Shown piece by piece: positions 1 through 10,191 of a stretch of 64,000 bases of DNA; the first letter of the stretch is position 1; every line of letters begins with the position of its first letter. Both the position numbers and the translations under genes were made by a program. The notes beneath the pieces are model-generated. The model had not been told where the DNA came from. It ran no database searches and saw only the letters and a list, made by a program, of their open reading frames with translations. Origin of the DNA: an uncultured Pelagibacteraceae bacterium. GTDB lineage: Bacteria; Pseudomonadota; Alphaproteobacteria; Pelagibacterales; Pelagibacteraceae. The stretch spans positions 62,001 through 126,000 of the forward strand of contig CACDXJ010000001.1 in the NCBI GenBank assembly GCA_902556855.1, in the 5' to 3' direction.

Positions 1-653
1 CCTTTAACTATGCCATCATATAAGTGATCTAGAGTTCCAACTCCACCGGAAGCTATTACAGGAATATTGGTGTTATTCGTAATTGTTTTTAATAAATCAA
101 CGTCGTAACCGGATTTAGTTCCATCTTTATCCATTGAAGTTAATAAAATTTCTCCAGCTCCATTTTCTTCTACTTTTTTAGCAAACTCTACTGCATCGAT
201 ACCAGTTTTATTTCTTCCTCCGTGCGTAAATACTTCCCATTTATTATCTAAAATTTTTTTTGCATCGATCGCAACAACAATGCATTGAGATCCAAATTTT
301 TTTGAAGCTTCCTTAATGAAGTCGACATTTTTTACAGCGGCAGTATTAATAGAAACTTTATCTGCACCTGCTAATAATAAATCGGTAATATTTTGAATAG
401 TTCTAACTCCACCTCCAACAGTTAAAGGAACAAAACATTCTTTTGCAGTTTTTCTCACAATATCAATAATTGTTTCTCTATTTTCATTTGATGCTGTTAT
501 ATCTAAGAAACAAATCTCATCCGCACCTCCATCACTATAAATCTTAGCTTGTTCAACTGGATCTCCGGCATCTTTTAATTCAACAAAGTTAATACCTTTA
601 ACAACTCTTCCATTCTTAACATCAAGACAAGGTATAATTCTATTTTTAAGCAT
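1..653 (-). CDS. hisF: Imidazole glycerol phosphate synthase subunit HisF (3' end truncated by window edge)
   Basis: Reverse-strand translation [55 protein letters not shown]..., typical HisF; overlaps hisA start; start codon at 653..651. Confidence 0.96.
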   Translation of the reverse strand, partial: MLKNRIIPCLDVKNGRVVKGINFVELKDAGDPVEQAKIYSDGGADEICFLDITASNENRETIIDIVRKTAKECFVPLTVGGGVRTIQNITDLLLAGADKVSINTAAVKNVDFIKEASKKFGSQCIVVAIDAKKILDNKWEVFTHGGRNKTGIDAVEFAKKVEENGAGEILLTSMDKDGTKSGYDVDLLKTITNNTNIPVIASGGVGTLDHLYDGIVK

Positions 654-1371
654 TAATCTCCTTTGCTAATTCATCAAGCTTAATATCACCATCGTAAATA
701 GCTTTACCAACAATAATACCTTCAATTTTTTTATTATTTAGCTCTTTAGCCTTCTTGATGTCATTTATTGAAGAAACACCTCCTGAAATAACAACAGGAC
801 AATTAGAAAGCTCTGCAATTTTTACAGTCTCATCTAAGTTAGGACTAGTTTTCATTCCATCTCTATTAATATCTGTGTAAATTATTCTACTTACTCCGTA
901 ATTATTTACTTCTTTAAGAAAATCTGTGGTTTTAACATTAAGATTTTCTTTCCAGCCTGATACAGAAAGATTTCCATCTTTTGCATCTAATCCTAAAGCA
1001 ATTTGGCCTTTAAACTTTTCACAAGACTCTTTTAAGAATTCTTTATTCTTAATAGCGCCACTACCCAAAATTACTTTCTCTACTCCAACATCAATATATT
1101 GTTTAATGCTTTCTGTTTTCCTTACACCGCCACCTATTTCGATTTTAAAATCATATTTGCCAACTATCTCTTCAATAATATCTAAATTGACTGTCTTACC
1201 AGTTAAAGCACCGTCTAAATCAACAATATGCAAGTTTTTAAAACCGTAGTCTTTATATTTAGCTGCTTGATCAACTGGTGAGGTTTCATATTCAGTTTTT
1301 TTTTCAAAGTCTCCTTTAATTAACCTCACACATTTTTTATCTTTGATGTCTATTGCAGGAAATATTTTCAT
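646..1371 (-). CDS. hisA: Phosphoribosylformimino-5-aminoimidazole carboxamide ribotide isomerase HisA
   Basis: [25 protein letters not shown]..., HisA motifs; his operon context. Confidence 0.96.
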   Translation of the reverse strand: MKIFPAIDIKDKKCVRLIKGDFEKKTEYETSPVDQAAKYKDYGFKNLHIVDLDGALTGKTVNLDIIEEIVGKYDFKIEIGGGVRKTESIKQYIDVGVEKVILGSGAIKNKEFLKESCEKFKGQIALGLDAKDGNLSVSGWKENLNVKTTDFLKEVNNYGVSRIIYTDINRDGMKTSPNLDETVKIAELSNCPVVISGGVSSINDIKKAKELNNKKIEGIIVGKAIYDGDIKLDELAKEINA

Positions 1372-2000
1372 TATAATTTTAGAAAGTTATCAATTATTTT
1401 TAATCCAATTTTATCACTCTTCTCAGGGTGAAACTGTGTACCAAACAAATTATCTTTCTCAACTGCACATACGATTTTTGATGAATAATCTGCTGTTGCT
1501 GAAATGACTGATTTATCCTCAGGAATAAACTCAAAACTGTGAACGAAATACATATGAGATTTATTTTTTATATCTTTAAATAATTTGCTTTCTTTTTGAA
1601 TTTCAATTTCATTCCAACCAATGTGTGGAAGTTTATATTTTCCCTTTTGATTATCTATTTTAGATACATTACCAGGAATCCAACCTAATCCTTTTGTTTC
1701 TGCTTCTTCATAACCAATATCGGCAAACATTTGTAAACCCACACAAATTCCTAGTAATGGTTTCTTGTTTGTTATCGCAAAATCTCTAAGCGTGTCTACT
1801 AGTCCAACAATACTGTTTAAAGAGTCAACGCAACTTTTAAAAGAGCCTTGACCTGGTAAAACAATTTTGTCACTGGACTTAATTTTCTTGATATCTGAAG
1901 TTACTTCTAGATTAACTTTACCTTTAGCGACCTCTGTAAAAGAATTTATGACAGAGCTTATATTGCCCGATTGGTAGTCAACGATAGTGACGTTCATCAA
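1371..2000 (-). CDS. hisH: Imidazole glycerol phosphate synthase glutamine amidotransferase subunit HisH
   Basis: GATase class I motifs: LLGICVGLQMFADIGYE, GTQFHPEKS. Confidence 0.96.
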   Translation of the reverse strand: MMNVTIVDYQSGNISSVINSFTEVAKGKVNLEVTSDIKKIKSSDKIVLPGQGSFKSCVDSLNSIVGLVDTLRDFAITNKKPLLGICVGLQMFADIGYEEAETKGLGWIPGNVSKIDNQKGKYKLPHIGWNEIEIQKESKLFKDIKNKSHMYFVHSFEFIPEDKSVISATADYSSKIVCAVEKDNLFGTQFHPEKSDKIGLKIIDNFLKL

Positions 2001-2002
2001 TT

Positions 2003-2599
2003 TTAAATAGAGCCTTTTGTCGAAGGTATTGAGTTTTTAATTCTCTTATCAATTGCTAAAGCATCTTTTAATGATCTAGCTAAACCTTTGTAACATGACT
2101 CAATCTTGTGGTGACTATTTTCACCGTAAATATTTTCTATGTGTAAGGTAACTCCAGCTGATTGCGAAAAAGCTTGAAACCACTCCTTGAATAATTCTGT
2201 GTCCATCTCTCCAAGTTTCTCGACTGGCAGATTAACTTTCCAAATTAAATAAGGTCTATTCGATACATCAATTGAAACACGACTTAAGGTTTCGTCCATC
2301 GGAATCATTGTTGAGGCATATCGAGTAATTCCTTTTCTATTACCTGCTGCTTTTTTAATTGCTTCACCAATTGCTATACCTGTATCCTCAGTAGTATGGT
2401 GTAAATCTATATGCGTATCACCTTTTGCTTTAACTTCTAGATCTATAAGAGAGTGTTTGGATAATTGCTCCAACATGTGATCTAAGAAACCTATCCCAGT
2501 TTTAATTTTATACTTTCCTTTTCCATCTAGATTAACCGCGACAGAAATACTAGTCTCTTTCGTTTTCCTTGTAATTTTTGCTTTTCTGCTCATAAACAA
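2003..2599 (-). CDS. hisB: Imidazoleglycerol-phosphate dehydratase HisB
   Basis: [41 protein letters not shown] motifs. Confidence 0.96.
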   Translation of the reverse strand: MFMSRKAKITRKTKETSISVAVNLDGKGKYKIKTGIGFLDHMLEQLSKHSLIDLEVKAKGDTHIDLHHTTEDTGIAIGEAIKKAAGNRKGITRYASTMIPMDETLSRVSIDVSNRPYLIWKVNLPVEKLGEMDTELFKEWFQAFSQSAGVTLHIENIYGENSHHKIESCYKGLARSLKDALAIDKRIKNSIPSTKGSI

Positions 2600-2689
2600 T
2601 ACCTGATTAACCTTTGATATATATTTAAATGGTCATTTTATCAATAAATCACTATTGAAGATTTCAAATTAATCTCCACATATAACTTC

Positions 2690-3229
2690 ATGAATACAGC
2701 TGAAAAATGGCACGGTACAACTATAGTCCTTCTTAGGAAGGGTGGAGAGACCATTGTTGCAGGTGACGGTCAAGTCAGTCTTGGCAATACGGTTTTAAAA
2801 AGTAAAGCAAAAAAAGTTAGAAAAATTGAGAGCAGAGGAGTGATCGCGGGTTTTGCTGGCTCAACTGCAGATGCCCTAACTTTATTCGAAAGACTTGAAG
2901 CAAAACTAGAAAAGCATGCAGGAAACTTACAAAGAGCAGCTGTTGAATTAGCAAAAGATTGGAGAAGTGATAAGTTTTTAAGAAGATTGGAAGCGTTGAT
3001 GGCAGTGGCAGATAAAGACCACAGTTTTATTATTTCTGGTACTGGTGATGTATTAGAACCTGAAGATGGAATAATTGGAATAGGTTCTGGTGGAAACTAT
3101 GCTCTCGCGGCTGCAAAAGTTTTGATCGAAACCGATATGAAAGCTGAAGAGATAGCAAAAAAAGCTCTAAAAGTTGCATCTGACATATGTGTATTTACAA
3201 ACAATAACGTTACGATGGAAAAAATTTAA
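2690..3229 (+). CDS. hslV: ATP-dependent protease peptidase subunit HslV
   Basis: [26 protein letters not shown]; followed directly by hslU. Confidence 0.96.
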   Translation: MNTAEKWHGTTIVLLRKGGETIVAGDGQVSLGNTVLKSKAKKVRKIESRGVIAGFAGSTADALTLFERLEAKLEKHAGNLQRAAVELAKDWRSDKFLRRLEALMAVADKDHSFIISGTGDVLEPEDGIIGIGSGGNYALAAAKVLIETDMKAEEIAKKALKVASDICVFTNNNVTMEKI

Positions 3230-4606
3230 ATGTCTAAATCTAAAAAAGAAACAAACTTGAAGTTAGTCAAAGGCTCTAAAAACGATAGCTCAAAGGTTAG
3301 TGCTCTTTCACCAAGAGAAATAGTTTCTGAGCTGGATAGATATGTAATTGGTCAAAAGGAAGCAAAAAAAGCTGTTGCAGTTGCTTTAAGAAATAGGTGG
3401 AGAAGGCAGGCTCTGACTGATGAAATGAGAGATGAAGTATTACCAAAAAATATTTTAATGATTGGTCCAACAGGTGTAGGTAAAACAGAAATTTCAAGAA
3501 GACTTTCTAAATTGGCTGAAGCGCCATTTATTAAAGTTGAGGCAACAAGATTTACTGAAGTTGGATACGTTGGAAGAGATGTCGAGCAAATTGTCAGAGA
3601 TTTGATTGAAATTGCTATTGCAATGGAAAGAGAGAGAAAAAGGAAAGAAGTTAAAGCTAAAGCAGAATTAAAAGCAGAGGAAAAAGTATTAGACGCATTA
3701 GTCGGTAATAAAGCAAGTGTTGCTACAAGAGAAAGTTTTAGAAAAAGACTTAGAAATGGAGATCTAGATGATAATGAAATAGAAATAGAAGTTCAGGACT
3801 CATCATCTGGTATTCAGAGTTTTGAAATTCCTGGAATGCCTGGGGGGAACGTAGGAATGGTTAATCTTGGAGATATTTTAGGTAAATCTATCGGAGGAAA
3901 AAAAGGTAAAAAGAAAAAAATGTCTGTTAAAGAGTCTCACGGTATTTTAGTAGCTCAAGAGTCAGATAAAATGATTGAAGAAGATAAGATTATTAAAGAA
4001 GCTAAAAAAGCAACTGAAGAGAATGGAATAGTTTTTTTAGATGAAATTGATAAAGTTTCAGCAAGAAGTGACAGAGTGGGTGGTGATGTTTCTAGAGAAG
4101 GAGTACAAAGAGACTTGTTGCCACTAATTGAAGGAACAACAGTAAGCACAAAACATGGACCAATAAAAACTGATCACATTTTATTTATCGCATCAGGGGC
4201 CTTTCAATTGGCTAAGCCTTCTGACTTGTTGCCGGAATTGCAAGGTAGACTACCTATTAGAGTAGAATTAAATGCTTTAAATGAAGATGATTTTAAAAGA
4301 ATTCTAAAGGAACCAGATAACAGTTTGATTAAACAATATAAAGCTCTTTTAAAAACCGAAGACGTTAACCTTGAATTTTCAGACGATGGGATCGATATGC
4401 TTGCGAAAATATCTGCAGAAGTTAATTCTTCAGTTGAAAATATTGGAGCTAGAAGACTTCATACTATTATTGAAAAAGTGCTTGATGATATTAGTTTCAA
4501 CGCAACGGATAAAGCAGGTGAAACAATTACAGTTGATAAAAAATTTGTGCAAGATAATTTAGGAAATTTGGTAAAAGATACAGATCTATCAAAATTTATA
4601 TTATAA
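3230..4606 (+). CDS. hslU: ATP-dependent protease ATPase subunit HslU
   Basis: [33 protein letters not shown], Walker [21 protein letters not shown]. Confidence 0.97.
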   Translation: MSKSKKETNLKLVKGSKNDSSKVSALSPREIVSELDRYVIGQKEAKKAVAVALRNRWRRQALTDEMRDEVLPKNILMIGPTGVGKTEISRRLSKLAEAPFIKVEATRFTEVGYVGRDVEQIVRDLIEIAIAMERERKRKEVKAKAELKAEEKVLDALVGNKASVATRESFRKRLRNGDLDDNEIEIEVQDSSSGIQSFEIPGMPGGNVGMVNLGDILGKSIGGKKGKKKKMSVKESHGILVAQESDKMIEEDKIIKEAKKATEENGIVFLDEIDKVSARSDRVGGDVSREGVQRDLLPLIEGTTVSTKHGPIKTDHILFIASGAFQLAKPSDLLPELQGRLPIRVELNALNEDDFKRILKEPDNSLIKQYKALLKTEDVNLEFSDDGIDMLAKISAEVNSSVENIGARRLHTIIEKVLDDISFNATDKAGETITVDKKFVQDNLGNLVKDTDLSKFIL

Positions 4607-5017
4607 ATTTTTTAATTTAATAAGAATTGCACCTTCTCCTCCATCTTTAATGTCAGCCTCATTTATTGAGATAACTAAATTCTTTAAATCAGGATCAGAT
4701 TTTATAAAATCTGGAACTGAAAACTTTAACTTTCCAAAATCTTTTGAAACATAAGTGTCTTTATCATTAGTTGAGTGTATTCCTTTACCTGTAATTAATA
4801 ATAACTCTTTATATTTTTTCTCTATACAAGTTTTTAGAACCTCGCTTACCTTCTTATTCGCTTCATCTAAAGTAAATCCATGAAGATCAAATTTAAATCT
4901 ATTTTTTTTAGATAATTTAAAACTTTGTTTATCTTTATCGTAAATATCTGAAGGATCTTTTATATAATCTTCCCAAGTTTTTTTATCTTCACTAGAAAGA
5001 TACTTTTTTTTAGTCAC
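4601..5017 (-). CDS. Smr-domain protein
   Basis: [15 protein letters not shown]...[10 protein letters not shown]...GAILIKLK, Smr/MutS2 C-terminal-like. Confidence 0.85.
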   Translation of the reverse strand: MTKKKYLSSEDKKTWEDYIKDPSDIYDKDKQSFKLSKKNRFKFDLHGFTLDEANKKVSEVLKTCIEKKYKELLLITGKGIHSTNDKDTYVSKDFGKLKFSVPDFIKSDPDLKNLVISINEADIKDGGEGAILIKLKNL

Positions 5018-5634
5018 TAGCTGATGATTTCAGACAAATACCAATTAGGGCTTTTTTGATTAATATTTCTTGTAAACTTCCAGTTATCAGATACAAATTT
5101 TATTTTGTCAGGATTTCCCTCGATTATTTTATTATCTTTATCTTTTTTAACTGAAATTACTTCTGCTACAAATTTAACAGTTGCGAATAAATTGTCTTTA
5201 ATCTTTTCATAATTCTCTACGGAAGACTCTTTAACTCCAATAAAAGTAAATTCCGATTTAATGTTCTCTTTATTTCTTAATTTAATAGCATCTGAAAAAT
5301 TCGAAAACATATTGGGTGAGAGTAAAGCTTTAAGTTTAATCAAGTCACCTGAGGCAAATGAGGTCAAGATGTTTTCATATGCAATTTCAGCTCCTCTTAG
5401 AAAATCTTTTTTCTCTTTACCTTCTAAAACGTCTAAGTTTTGTTTTAGAGGTTCAGCATCTTTTTTTGGTATACTAAATTTTTTTTCTGCAAAATTAGGA
5501 TAAACTTTAGACTCATGTCCAGTTTTTCTTCCCAAAATACTTCTAAGACGCAAAATTATGAATCCTGCGATCATTCCTAATAAAATAATGTCTAAATAAC
5601 CAAAATTGTTACTCATAATTTGATAAATATACAT
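5017..5634 (-). CDS. Tim44/TimA-like domain protein (start probably internal Met at 5616)
   Basis: N-terminal TM segment, then FLRGAEIAYENILTSFASGDLIKLKALLSPNMF, Tim44-like C-terminal domain; adjacent to smr and fxsA as in other alphaproteobacteria. Confidence 0.8.
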   Translation of the reverse strand: MYIYQIMSNNFGYLDIILLGMIAGFIILRLRSILGRKTGHESKVYPNFAEKKFSIPKKDAEPLKQNLDVLEGKEKKDFLRGAEIAYENILTSFASGDLIKLKALLSPNMFSNFSDAIKLRNKENIKSEFTFIGVKESSVENYEKIKDNLFATVKFVAEVISVKKDKDNKIIEGNPDKIKFVSDNWKFTRNINQKSPNWYLSEIIS

Positions 5635-5660
5635 GAATAATATAATTTTGTATCAGACAA

Positions 5661-6083
5661 ATGAACACATTTTTCCTAATTTTTATTGGTTTACCTGCTA
5701 TTGAGATATTTTTTATGATCAAAATTGGAGCAAAACTTGGTGCTTTAAATACAATCGCTCTTATTTTTTTAACTGCAATTGTTGGTGTTTTTTTTGCAAG
5801 GATCCAAGGAATACAGACATTAAAATCGGGAATTATTAATTTATATCAAAATAAAGTGCCAGTTTATGAATTAATATCTGGGGCATCTATAGCTTTTGCT
5901 GCTTTATTATTAATTATTCCAGGTTTTTTTACAGATTTAATTGGATTTTTAATATTAATACCTTTTACGAGAAATATTTTATTCAAAATACTTCTTAAAA
6001 GAAAAACTAAGATAAACAAAAATACCGCAGAAGAAAGTGCAATAGAAGGTGAGATAATAGATAAAAATAAAGATGAATTATAA
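5661..6083 (+). CDS. fxsA: FxsA family membrane protein
   Basis: FIGLPAIEIFFMIKIGAKLGALNTIALIFLTAIVGVFFARIQG. Confidence 0.85.
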   Translation: MNTFFLIFIGLPAIEIFFMIKIGAKLGALNTIALIFLTAIVGVFFARIQGIQTLKSGIINLYQNKVPVYELISGASIAFAALLLIIPGFFTDLIGFLILIPFTRNILFKILLKRKTKINKNTAEESAIEGEIIDKNKDEL

Positions 6084-6492
6084 AATTATTGGCAAATACA
6101 TTAAAGACTTAAAATTTAGTATACCAAATCCTAAAGTTTTTTTTTTACTCAGTAAAGACATAGAAAATTATAAAATTAACATTGATATAAGAAGTAATCA
6201 AGTTAAAGAGAATATTTTAGAAGTTTTAACATCAATTAATTTAACACCGACTCAAAATGGATTTGAAAAAATAGATACAAAGATTGTTTACGCAACAATC
6301 GTAGAAATACCCAACAATAAAATAGAAAAAAATGAAATAGAGAAAATTGTTTTGATAGATGTACCTTCTCAGATATATGGTGAACTGAGAAAGATATTTG
6401 TTTTCTTATTTGAAAATTCTGGATTTAAAGATGTGAAGATAAGTGAGAACGTTGACTTTGAAAAACTTTACAATTCACGAAAAACTCAATAA
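6073..6492 (+). CDS. secB: Protein-export chaperone SecB
   Basis: YIKDLKFSIPNPKVFFLL...IDIRSNQVKENILEVLTSINL, SecB-like; conserved position beside fxsA/dnaQ. Confidence 0.8.
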   Translation: MNYKIIGKYIKDLKFSIPNPKVFFLLSKDIENYKINIDIRSNQVKENILEVLTSINLTPTQNGFEKIDTKIVYATIVEIPNNKIEKNEIEKIVLIDVPSQIYGELRKIFVFLFENSGFKDVKISENVDFEKLYNSRKTQ

Positions 6493-7145
6493 AAATTTTT
6501 TTTTAACTCTTTTTTAATAAAATCTTTATTTAATTTAATTTCTTCCTCTGAAATTTCCAAAATGTCTTTATTATAGTTTTTATTATTTATTATTGTTGGT
6601 TGAGTATTTTTTGCTGTGAGGTTAAACTTTGGCTCTTTAACATCCAATAAATTAATATAAACCTCTCTTAAAAGTTCGCAATCTAATAGTGCGTTGTGTT
6701 TAGTCCTTTTTGATAGATCTATGTTAAATTTTTTACATAATGAATCAAGTGAATTAGATGTGCCAGGAAACTTATTTCGTGCTATTTCAAGAGAGTCTAT
6801 AACAAGAGTCTTATCTATTTCGTCTTTTTTAATTAACTTTAATTCGCCATTCAAGAAACTTAAATCAAAAGGGGCATTATGAATTATTATATTCTTCCCT
6901 TTAATAAAATTTAAAAATTCGTCAGCTACTTGATCGAAAGAATCTTTATCGCTTAAAAACTTTTCTGAAAAACCATGAACATTAAATGCTTCGTCAGGCA
7001 CACTTCTTTTGGGGTTTATTAACCGATGAAAAATATTTCCTGTAGGAATTAGATCGCGGGTCTCTACACAAGCTATTTCAACAATTTTATGACCATCTTT
7101 AAAAGATAATCCTGTAGTTTCTGTATCTAGAAACACTTCATTCAT
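6486..7145 (-). CDS. dnaQ: DNA polymerase III epsilon subunit (3'-5' exonuclease)
   Basis: EVFLDTETTGLSFKDGHKIVEIACVE, IIHNAPFDLSFLN, KHNALLDCELLREVY (DEDDh exonuclease motifs). Confidence 0.93.
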   Translation of the reverse strand: MNEVFLDTETTGLSFKDGHKIVEIACVETRDLIPTGNIFHRLINPKRSVPDEAFNVHGFSEKFLSDKDSFDQVADEFLNFIKGKNIIIHNAPFDLSFLNGELKLIKKDEIDKTLVIDSLEIARNKFPGTSNSLDSLCKKFNIDLSKRTKHNALLDCELLREVYINLLDVKEPKFNLTAKNTQPTIINNKNYNKDILEISEEEIKLNKDFIKKELKKNFY

Positions 7146-7704
7146 ATGCAGTAAATATATCTGATAATTTTTTTTTTAATATATTTAAATTTTTTTCATT
7201 AACTATTGTGTGATCAGAATATTTCATTTTTATCTTATCTTTGAGTTGTTTGTTATTAAGTACGTGGAAAAGTTTTTGGTTTCCGCCCTTTTGCTTAAAT
7301 CTTTTTAATCTGATATTTTTTTTTGCTTTAATGAAAAAGATAACATCAAAATTTTTAATTAAATTGCTTTCTATTAATAAGGGTATTTCAAAAAAGATGA
7401 ATTTTTTTAACTTATTCTTTTTAATAAACTTTTTCATTTCTTTTCTCACCAAAGGATGAATAATTTTTTCAAGTTTTTTGATATTTGATTTATTATTTAA
7501 AATTTCTTTCTTTAAAATGGATTTAATATTTAATTTATTTTTAATATTAAATTTTTTTCTAATCAGATTAATAAAACTTTTTTTTTTATATAACTTTTTT
7601 ACCTCATTATCAGCGCTAAAAAGCGGACCTCTTCTATTTGATAGAAATTTACTAGCAGTTGTTTTTCCGGAAGATAGAGAGCCTGTAATACCAATTTTTT
7701 TCAT
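7138..7704 (-). CDS. coaE: Dephospho-CoA kinase
   Basis: KKIGITGSLSSGKTTASKFL P-loop; IIHPLVRKEM, FFEIPLLIES motifs. Confidence 0.9.
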   Translation of the reverse strand: MKKIGITGSLSSGKTTASKFLSNRRGPLFSADNEVKKLYKKKSFINLIRKKFNIKNKLNIKSILKKEILNNKSNIKKLEKIIHPLVRKEMKKFIKKNKLKKFIFFEIPLLIESNLIKNFDVIFFIKAKKNIRLKRFKQKGGNQKLFHVLNNKQLKDKIKMKYSDHTIVNEKNLNILKKKLSDIFTAYE

Positions 7705-8522
7705 TTTAATTTAGATAACAAAAGTTCAACTAATTTTTGGTCTATCTCTGGGTTTATCTTGTTCCATAAATAAAAAGATTTTTGTCCCTGGTAAATAAAC
7801 ATATCTAAACCATTAAAAACTTTTATATCTCTTGATTTCAAATATTTCAAAGTCTTGGTTTCTAATGGGTTGTAAATAGTATCTATATAAACCAAATTCA
7901 TTTTTGTATTTTCAAAATCAAAGTCAAAATTTTGACCACCTTTTAAACCTAGGCTAGTGGCATTAATAATTATATCAAATTTCTTTATCTCTTCTTTTAA
8001 ATTGCTCCATTCAATTATTTTTAAACCATTAAATTTTTTTTTTAAAAAAATACATTTTTCTCTTGTTCTATTTGTTATACAAATTTCAGTAACTCCTGAC
8101 TTTTGTAAAGATAGTATTACAGAAGGCGAGACGCCTCCTGCTCCAATAACCAACGCGTTTTTTTTTGAAGTTTTGTCTAACTCTTTAAGATAGGCTGCTT
8201 GCAAACCATATACATCTGTATTCTCACCAACAACTGTTTCTTGATCGTTTAGGTACACTGTGTTAACTGAACTAGTTACTTCAGCGTCATTAACAAGAAT
8301 GTCTATGTGAGGAACTATTTTTTGCTTATATGGTAAAGTAATATTAATTCCATTTAATTCTTTACTCTTAATTTTTTTTATTATCTTAGTAATGTCACTT
8401 TCTTCTATGTCAATTAAAGAATAACTGGCATCAATATTGTATTTATTGAACCAGTAGTTGTGGAGTACTGGAGATAGTGAATGTTTTATTGGATTTCCAA
8501 TAATTCCAAATTTTTTAGTCAT
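7701..8522 (-). CDS. aroE: Shikimate dehydrogenase
   Basis: FGIIGNPIKHSLSPVLHNYWF, GINITLPYKQ, VIGAGGVSPSVI, NATSLGLKGG. Confidence 0.95.
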   Translation of the reverse strand: MTKKFGIIGNPIKHSLSPVLHNYWFNKYNIDASYSLIDIEESDITKIIKKIKSKELNGINITLPYKQKIVPHIDILVNDAEVTSSVNTVYLNDQETVVGENTDVYGLQAAYLKELDKTSKKNALVIGAGGVSPSVILSLQKSGVTEICITNRTREKCIFLKKKFNGLKIIEWSNLKEEIKKFDIIINATSLGLKGGQNFDFDFENTKMNLVYIDTIYNPLETKTLKYLKSRDIKVFNGLDMFIYQGQKSFYLWNKINPEIDQKLVELLLSKLK

Positions 8523-9103
8523 TTATTATATTGTTTAATATAGTTTATTATATCTTTTATAGGCAAACCCATTATTGAATTCCGATCTCCCTTAACATAT
8601 TCAAATAACTGAAGCCCATCAGCTTCAATTTGATAAACACCATAAGCAAGTAAAGTTTCGGTCTTTAATTTATCAAGATATTTAACAAGGTAATCATCTG
8701 ATAGGTTTTTCATTTTCAACTCTGATGAGTCCGAATGATTCCATATCATAGAACCGTTTTTTGAAATACACACAGAGCTAATCAAATAATGTATTGAATT
8801 ATTTAGTTTTTTTAAGATTTGTAAAGCTTCTTTTCTTGAGGTTGGTTTGTTAATTAGCTGATTATTAAGCGATATTACACTGTCTGCACCTAAAACAAGC
8901 CTATCTGGATGTTTGCTGCTTACTTTTATCGATTTAATTTCCGCAAGGTTTTTTGATATTAATCTGGGATCAGCTCCCTCAGATTGCAAAGAAACTTTAA
9001 CTTCATCCTCGTCTACATTTGAAACTATTACTTCACAATCAATTTTATGATTATCTAAGATTTGTTTCCTGACACCGCTCTTAGATGCTAATATTATTTT
9101 CAT
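8519..9103 (-). CDS. maf: Maf family nucleotide pyrophosphatase
   Basis: IILASKSGVRKQIL, LVLGADSVI, GDRNSIMGLPI. Confidence 0.93.
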   Translation of the reverse strand: MKIILASKSGVRKQILDNHKIDCEVIVSNVDEDEVKVSLQSEGADPRLISKNLAEIKSIKVSSKHPDRLVLGADSVISLNNQLINKPTSRKEALQILKKLNNSIHYLISSVCISKNGSMIWNHSDSSELKMKNLSDDYLVKYLDKLKTETLLAYGVYQIEADGLQLFEYVKGDRNSIMGLPIKDIINYIKQYNK

Positions 9104-9918
9104 TTGTTTTTTTTTATTTCGATTATTTTTAAAATTGATGCCGCCGTTTCTTCGACTGACCTTCTTGTAACATCAATCATTGGCCAATTATTTTTCTTAA
9201 AAAGGGCCTTGGAGTCGGCAACTTCTTTTTTGATATAATCGATATCTGTATATTCTTTTAATTTATGATCTTTCATAATTGCAACTCTATTTCTTCTTAT
9301 ATCAGCTAACCTTTCAGGGTCTGCGATAAGACCGATTATGCATGCTTTTTTATTTATCGTTAGGCCTTCTGGAATTTTTTGTTCAAGAACAAGAGGTATA
9401 TTAATAGTTTTATAACCCCTGTTAGCCAAATAAATAGATGTAGGTGTTTTGCTGGTTCTGCTTACACCTAACAAAATAACATCTGCATTAATTATATCAT
9501 CAACTTTTTTTCCATCATCATGAGACATTGTAAATTGTATAGCTTCGATTCTTTTATAATAATCATCATCTAGAACGTGTTGTGCACTAGGTTTATGAAT
9601 AGCTTTTTGATTTAGGAGTTTTGAAAAACTCAAAATTAGATTTCCTAAAATTCCAAAACACGGGACATTATTTTTTTCACTTTGGCTCGATATATATTTA
9701 GCTAACTTTGTTTCAACTATAGTGTATAAAATGAGGGAATTTTGAAGTTTGTTACATTCTTTAATAATTCTATCTATTTGCTGCTCCGTTCTCACAAAAG
9801 CAAATTCTTTTTTTTCATATGTAAAGTTTGCAAATTGTGATTTTAATGAAAGAAATATTCTATCTAATGTTTCACCAGTTGAGTCAGACACAAGATATAC
9901 ATTGTATTTTTCGTTCAT
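9100..9918 (-). CDS. ppsR: Pyruvate, phosphate dikinase/PEP synthase regulatory protein (PPRP, DUF299; RP001-like)
   Basis: YLVSDSTGETLDRIF, ILLGVSRTSKTPTSIYLANRGYKTINIPLV, RRSVEETAASI. Confidence 0.93.
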   Translation of the reverse strand: MNEKYNVYLVSDSTGETLDRIFLSLKSQFANFTYEKKEFAFVRTEQQIDRIIKECNKLQNSLILYTIVETKLAKYISSQSEKNNVPCFGILGNLILSFSKLLNQKAIHKPSAQHVLDDDYYKRIEAIQFTMSHDDGKKVDDIINADVILLGVSRTSKTPTSIYLANRGYKTINIPLVLEQKIPEGLTINKKACIIGLIADPERLADIRRNRVAIMKDHKLKEYTDIDYIKKEVADSKALFKKNNWPMIDVTRRSVEETAASILKIIEIKKNK

Positions 9919-10191
9919 ATGTTTGTTAATAAATAAGTAATAAATATCCCTTTTCCACTATTTTCTAAAACGGCTGGTAAAAAGTTAACATTAATTAACA
10001 TAATTCTAACATTTTGTTCGATGTTAATATTCTTGTTTTACTAATGTTTATAAGATTAATAAAGTCTTCATATAAAGGGTTTTTTTAGAAAAATGTTAAA
10101 CTATCTATGTATAAGATATGTATAAAAAGTTATATGAGCATTAAACAGAACATAATACTAAATATATATTTTAAAAATACTTTTATTTAAT
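9919..10191. other. oriC: Candidate chromosomal replication origin (oriC) between ppsR and hemE
   Basis: Very AT-rich divergent intergenic region flanked by the RP001/PPRP-hemE pair that brackets the origin in Caulobacter/Rickettsia; repeated TTAACAT elements; genes on each side mostly point away. Confidence 0.65.

Noticed and set aside
926-1249. Antisense ORF to hisA
   Set aside because: Shadow ORF on the opposite strand of a clear conserved gene; no recognisable domain.
9985-9998. Classical CtrA box (TTAA-N7-TTAA) in the oriC candidate
   Set aside because: The spacing I count is TTAA-N6-TTAA, so not called as a CtrA site.
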